Shown one piece after another: positions 60,276-64,000 of a stretch of DNA of 64,000 nucleotides. The DNA lies in the NCBI GenBank assembly GCA_947480015.1, contig CANKBS010000001.1, forward strand, positions 62,001-126,000, in the 5' to 3' direction. A model generated the notes under the pieces. That model was given only the letters and a program-made list of their open reading frames with translations, did no database searches and was not told where the DNA came from. This stretch comes from Sphingobacteriaceae bacterium (GTDB taxonomy: Bacteria; Bacteroidota; Bacteroidia; B-17B0; Aurantibacillaceae). Numbering within the stretch: the first letter of the stretch is position 1; each line of letters begins with the position of its first letter. The position numbers and the translations under genes are program-made.

Positions 60276-63137
60276 CTATGGCTGAAGGTTGCAAATTCGG
60301 TTATAAGCGCAATACTCACACATTGTTTTATCTTCGGTTTGTTCAAAGCAGGTTCCATTTTCGAAAATCGATTCAATGAAGCGAATCAATTCATTTTCGA
60401 AATCACTTAATAAAGCAGCACTGAAAACCAAAGTATTTTTATTGCCATCGCGCAGGTATTTCGGTTCCTTTAAAAACACCTTAAAGGGAACGATACAAGG
60501 TTGAATTTTGTTAGCCGCACAACCATTGTTTTTATAGATAAGCCAGGCATACATAAATAACTGGAATTGTTTGTTGTATTCACTGTCATGAAATAATTTT
60601 TCAAAACCTTCAAACACAAATTTATCTGAATCTTTTACCGAACTTTTGTAATCAATGATCCTTGTAAACCCTTTGTAGCTGTCGATCCGGTCCATTTTAC
60701 CCTTTAAATAAATGGTTTCATCACGGCCGTTTATTTTTATAGTTAAGGGACTCGAAAATTCTCTTTCTAAACCAAGTAGACTGAGATGATGATTTTCAGT
60801 TGTGAGATTTTCAATAAATGCAAGATCGGCATGCAGTAATTTTTTCACATACACTTTAATAACTTCTACCTGTAACAACGATTTTCCCTGAGGCGGATTG
60901 TTGTCGAAAAAAGACATAAAACAACTGTTAACAGTAGCATCTACAAGACTGAGTTGTTTTAAAAGTGCTGCTTTCTGAATAACAGTTCCAATAAAATCTT
61001 TATATAATGTTTCGAGACATAAATGTAAAATAGAACCAAAGGTATTGGCTTCTGCGCTTTCTTCCACTTCGGCTGTTTCCTTTAGTCGGGCACCATAGCG
61101 GAAATAAAATTTTAAAGAGCACTCTTTAAAGCTGATGAGTCCTGATGGTGAAAGTCCACCAAACACATCATTACTCAGTGCTTTTTTGCTGATGTCTTTA
61201 AGTACTTCCGTGTTTTTGTTGATCCGGATCTCGTTTTTTAGTTCTGTCGGAAATTCCGGGTAGGAGGCTACTTCTTCACTAATTTTTATTTCGGTGTTGA
61301 AGGCATTTAATTCAAGTTGTAACTGGGTGAGAAAACGACTTTTTTCACCTTTACCAAAACTGTCGGTTTCACTATCGTATGTAATGGTGACACTTTCTGC
61401 TTTTTGTAATAATCGATAAAAGTGATACGCGTAAATGGCATCTTTTTCCAAATAAAGCGGCATGCCAAAAGCTTGTTTTAAATCATTTGGAATAAACGAA
61501 CTGATCGATTTACCCGAGGGCAACACCCCTTCATTCACATTCACCAAAATGATATGTTCAAAATCCAAAGTACGTGTTTCGAGCACGCCCATAATTTGTA
61601 ATCCGCGCAATGGTTCACCAATAAATGGCGCTGAGGCATTACCCACTATCTGCAGATATAATTGACGGAAGGAGCGGATGTCGTTAAAATGCGGATATTT
61701 AGTTAAGGTGTCATTTAATCGGTTAAAATTTTTAAAAATGATTTGAAGGTATTCCAGTTCTAAATTGGTTTTATTGGCCGGCCTTTTTTCCGAAAAGTAA
61801 AGGATACAGGTTTGTAAAACGGAAAGAATAAGTTCGCAAAGTTGCGCAACATTAACTGCCTGGCTTAATAAGGGATGCAATGCAGAATACGATTCGCCAA
61901 ATAATTGTTGAAGATTTTTCTGAGAGATAAAACTCAGATTGCGTCCGTTTATCTGATTTATGATGTGTGCTGCATTTAACCGAACACCAATGCCCTGCAA
62001 GTAATTGAGAAAAAGAGGCTGTCGCAATAATCCAACCAGGTCGAGGTGATAAATGGTTTTATGCGTTTTGTTTTGTTTCTCAAAATTTAATTGAATTTGT
62101 AAAATCAATTCAATCAAGCCATACGTGGATGTATACTTTAAAGGATACTCCATAGTTATATTCACATGCTCTAAAGCTGCCGGTAATTGCTGAAGAACAG
62201 GCCACAGCAATTTTTCGTTAGCTAAAACAACGGCTACCTTATCTAATGGAACTTCCTCATCAATTAATTTTTGTAGACTTTGTTTTACCACCTGAGCCTG
62301 TCCAATTTGTTTTGGCACCGAAATAATCTTAATGGTTTTTGGGCTAATAAAATTGCTTTGTATAAAACTAGGCTCCTTCTCTTTAAAGTACTCAAAGTTT
62401 TTTCTTAAAAATGAACCTGCTTCCTGATTTTTATCTTTTAAGTAATAGGTGTCCGCATCCCACAACAATTCGGCTTTTTTTTGCTCTACCAATCTGCCTA
62501 TTATTTTTAGCTCAGCGGCATTAAGGGCGTTAAATCCGCAAAAAATAAGTTTGTCAAATTGCTCAACATAATTACTTGACTCCAAATTTTTAACGGCCTC
62601 TTTATAAGCTAAACCCTGATATGCCCAACTATTTTGTAAAAGTTTTTCGCGATAGTTTTTATAAATAGCCCCTAAACTATTCATAAACTGTAAATAATTT
62701 TGCTGGTATTCGCTCAAATTTTCTTCACCCAGACTCCAGTTTTCAATAACCTTAATGTCTTTTAAATTCTCATATAACTGTTCCGAATCTGCCAGATAAC
62801 GGTCAATCTCGTTAAAATCCTGCAGTATTAATTGTCCCCATTTGGCAAAGCTGTCGAACGATTCGGCATTTGGGCCATAACAGGTTTTATACGAATCGTA
62901 AAGGTGACAAATGAGATCAATTTCTTCCAGTGTTTTTAATCCGCTTAATTCGGTAATGAGTTCTTCTGCGCTAATGATGTTGGGTAGCCAGATCGTTTTT
63001 CCATATACTTCCGATAAATATTTTTTAAGAAAAAGAGCCCCACGTTTATTCGGTAACACCAGGCATAATTTTTCTATGCTATCTTTGTGCTTTTCAAAAA
63101 TATATTCAGCAACTAATTTTAAAAAGGGCTTCACCAT
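60276..63137 (-). CDS. AddB/RecB-like PD-(D/E)XK nuclease with Fe-S cysteine cluster
   Basis: A 953-residue protein related to AddB-type subunits of double-strand-break-processing enzymes. The N-terminal region (CLVLPNKRGALFLKKYL) corresponds to the inactivated helicase-like part but lacks a Walker A loop. UvrD-like remnants such as GVLETRTLDFEHIILVNVNEGVLPSG are visible in the middle. The C-terminal nuclease has FKECSLKFYFRYG (first Fe-S Cys, about 673), the catalytic IIDYKSS (about 827) and CEYCAYNRIC (Cys940, 943, 949). The ATG at 63137 is preferred; the frame runs back to 63188. Its start codon overlaps that of the divergent 82-residue gene. No AddA/UvrD partner is in the window. Confidence 0.87.
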   Translation of the reverse strand: MVKPFLKLVAEYIFEKHKDSIEKLCLVLPNKRGALFLKKYLSEVYGKTIWLPNIISAEELITELSGLKTLEEIDLICHLYDSYKTCYGPNAESFDSFAKWGQLILQDFNEIDRYLADSEQLYENLKDIKVIENWSLGEENLSEYQQNYLQFMNSLGAIYKNYREKLLQNSWAYQGLAYKEAVKNLESSNYVEQFDKLIFCGFNALNAAELKIIGRLVEQKKAELLWDADTYYLKDKNQEAGSFLRKNFEYFKEKEPSFIQSNFISPKTIKIISVPKQIGQAQVVKQSLQKLIDEEVPLDKVAVVLANEKLLWPVLQQLPAALEHVNITMEYPLKYTSTYGLIELILQIQLNFEKQNKTHKTIYHLDLVGLLRQPLFLNYLQGIGVRLNAAHIINQINGRNLSFISQKNLQQLFGESYSALHPLLSQAVNVAQLCELILSVLQTCILYFSEKRPANKTNLELEYLQIIFKNFNRLNDTLTKYPHFNDIRSFRQLYLQIVGNASAPFIGEPLRGLQIMGVLETRTLDFEHIILVNVNEGVLPSGKSISSFIPNDLKQAFGMPLYLEKDAIYAYHFYRLLQKAESVTITYDSETDSFGKGEKSRFLTQLQLELNAFNTEIKISEEVASYPEFPTELKNEIRINKNTEVLKDISKKALSNDVFGGLSPSGLISFKECSLKFYFRYGARLKETAEVEESAEANTFGSILHLCLETLYKDFIGTVIQKAALLKQLSLVDATVNSCFMSFFDNNPPQGKSLLQVEVIKVYVKKLLHADLAFIENLTTENHHLSLLGLEREFSSPLTIKINGRDETIYLKGKMDRIDSYKGFTRIIDYKSSVKDSDKFVFEGFEKLFHDSEYNKQFQLFMYAWLIYKNNGCAANKIQPCIVPFKVFLKEPKYLRDGNKNTLVFSAALLSDFENELIRFIESIFENGTCFEQTEDKTMCEYCAYNRICNLQP
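63080..63087 (+). promoter_or_regulatory. Predicted -7 box TATCTTTG for the 82-residue protein gene
   Basis: TATCTTTG matches TAnnTTTG and lies 48 nt before the ATG at 63136, inside the 5' coding part of the divergent nuclease gene. Confidence 0.4.
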
Positions 63138-63384
63138 GGATTTTGAAGGTATAAACTTTCCGGTGTATAGGAAGTATAAAAATAACAAGAGTTATTTTAA
63201 AATTATACACCCAAAACTTTTTGAACAAATTCAGGTTATTGGAAGCAAAAAGAATATGTTTGAAATAAAAGCCAAACAATTCCCCGAATTAATGTTTATT
63301 CATGATTTGGTTTTTAATGACACTGAAATTGCCGTGGAGATAGGGGAGGAGGAGTATCTGCACCTAAGAAATGGAGAAGATTGA
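63136..63384 (+). CDS. Small conserved-looking protein of unknown function
   Basis: An 82-residue soluble protein. I take the ATG at 63136 (MDFEGINFPVYRKYKNNKSYFKI), which resembles small Bacteroidota hypothetical proteins I recall, rather than the upstream extension of the frame to 62911, which is antisense to the nuclease. It is rich in aromatic and acidic residues, with a probable beta-sheet fold and no known motif. The start codon overlaps by two bases that of the divergent AddB-like gene in the palindrome CCATGG, so the two genes may be regulated together. Function unknown. Confidence 0.7.
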   Translation: MDFEGINFPVYRKYKNNKSYFKIIHPKLFEQIQVIGSKKNMFEIKAKQFPELMFIHDLVFNDTEIAVEIGEEEYLHLRNGED

Positions 63385-63470
63385 TGAATAAGCGGTCTCC
63401 CGACACATCGGTCGTATAGGGCGATCAGAAGATTGTAGGACCTTTGGCACCTAAAATCTAAAAATCTTAG

Positions 63471-63478
63471 TAAATTTG
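63471..63478 (+). promoter_or_regulatory. Predicted promoter of asnS (TAAATTTG, with TTTG upstream)
   Basis: TAAATTTG at 63471-63478 fits the -7 consensus and ends 22 nt before the ATG. A TTTG at 63443-63446 gives a 24-nt spacer, slightly longer than typical for a -33 element. Confidence 0.5.
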
Positions 63479-63500
63479 GACTCCTAAAAATCATTATATA

Positions 63501-64000
63501 ATGGCACGTTTACGTATTAAAGACATTTTAAAATCAAGTCCTACTGAACAAGTAATAACGGTTAAAGGCTGGGTGCGTACCTTCAGAAACAATTCATTTA
63601 TAGCATTAAATGACGGTTCTACTAATAATAACCTGCAAGTAGTGGTTGATTTTACCAATACCGATGAGTCCATTTTAAAACGCATTACAACAGGTGCTGC
63701 AATCAGCGCTACGGGTGCCCTTTTAGCATCTTTGGGCAAAGGTCAAACGGTCGAACTAAAAGCATCAAGCATTGAAATTATTGGCGACAGTGATGCTGAA
63801 AAATATCCTTTACAACCTAAAAAACACAGTCTCGAATTTTTACGGGAGATTGCCCATTTACGTTTTCGAACCAATACGTTTGGGGCCGTTTTTCGTGTGC
63901 GAAATACCTTGGCTTTTGCCATCCACCAGTTCTTTAATGAAAAAGGCTTTTTATACATCCATACTCCCATCATCACGTCAAGTGATGCCGAAGGTGCCGG
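63501..64000 (+). CDS. asnS: Asparaginyl-tRNA synthetase, 5' part (runs off the window)
   Basis: A frame opens at ATG 63501 and stays open to the window edge (about 166 residues), so the gene is incomplete only because the window ends. The N-terminal OB-fold anticodon-binding domain ([20 protein letters not shown]) is followed by the linker [25 protein letters not shown], and class II motif 1 ([24 protein letters not shown]). These match bacterial AsnRS rather than AspRS or LysRS. It charges tRNA-Asn with asparagine. It has its own promoter-like box and a 116-bp gap after the small gene. Confidence 0.94.
   Translation, partial: MARLRIKDILKSSPTEQVITVKGWVRTFRNNSFIALNDGSTNNNLQVVVDFTNTDESILKRITTGAAISATGALLASLGKGQTVELKASSIEIIGDSDAEKYPLQPKKHSLEFLREIAHLRFRTNTFGAVFRVRNTLAFAIHQFFNEKGFLYIHTPIITSSDAEGA

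Overview
The window looks like chromosomal DNA from an AT-rich member of the Bacteroidota (class Bacteroidia, Flavobacteriales-like). The case rests on several independent signs. There are four large secreted proteins with type IX secretion (T9SS) C-terminal sorting domains, and a GldH lipoprotein directly behind ricT. DUF3098, DUF4175, DUF349 and GH3 proteins typical of this phylum are present, as is a SusC-like outer-membrane receptor with a CarboxypepD_reg domain. Upstream of many genes there is a Bacteroidota-type -7 promoter box (TAnnTTTG) rather than a strong Shine-Dalgarno site. No rRNA, tRNA, CRISPR array, insertion sequence or phage gene was recognised.

Layout. Bases 1-330 are non-coding and carry a degenerate 10-bp phased repeat. 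Bases 331-2765 encode a double-NBD oligopeptide-type ABC ATPase and a DedA protein. A gene-free, partly GC-rich stretch (2766-3195) separates these from a minus-strand envelope polysaccharide block (3196-9487): TolC-like protein, WecA/TagO-like transferase, Wzi/RemB-like barrel, GDP-fucose synthase and GDP-mannose dehydratase. Bases 9598-12825 run forward with DUF3098, a small membrane protein, uppP, ftsX and a Bax-inhibitor-1 protein. A giant type-B-CTD protein follows (13035-16838), facing a minus-strand two-component system and an odd flavoprotein (16904-20767). Then come an H+/Na+-pyrophosphatase fused to a YceI domain (21038-23827), a T9SS cargo protein, an acyltransferase, exonuclease III and a peptide-binding lipoprotein.

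Bases 29872-34459 hold a tightly packed, partly translationally coupled run: ispD, a PolX-like protein with a degraded polymerase palm, GH3 and a secreted protein. Next are a T9SS protein, DUF4175 coupled to a GHKL ATPase, a TPR protein, a D-cysteine desulfhydrase-like enzyme, two tandem paralogous secreted proteins on the minus strand, ricT-gldH, and a small secreted protein overlapping a 1512-residue sortilin-like T9SS protein. A minus-strand cofactor block (thiL, pterin dehydratase, folB, outer-membrane receptor) is divergent from gmk. The right end carries a DUF349 protein, a MutS2 without Smr domain, an AddB-like nuclease, an 82-residue protein whose start codon overlaps that of the nuclease, and the 5' part of asnS running off the window.

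Functionally the region is dominated by envelope biology. It covers surface polysaccharide precursors (GDP-fucose, undecaprenyl-linked sugars, UppP), T9SS surface proteins and gliding lipoprotein GldH, and outer-membrane transport, interspersed with housekeeping enzymes. The most unusual items are the pyrophosphatase-YceI fusion, the lipoamide-dehydrogenase-like protein lacking both redox cysteines, the PolX homologue with a damaged polymerase site, the divergent genes sharing a CCATGG start, and several genes whose promoter box sits 3-6 nt before the start codon and so may be read from leaderless mRNAs.
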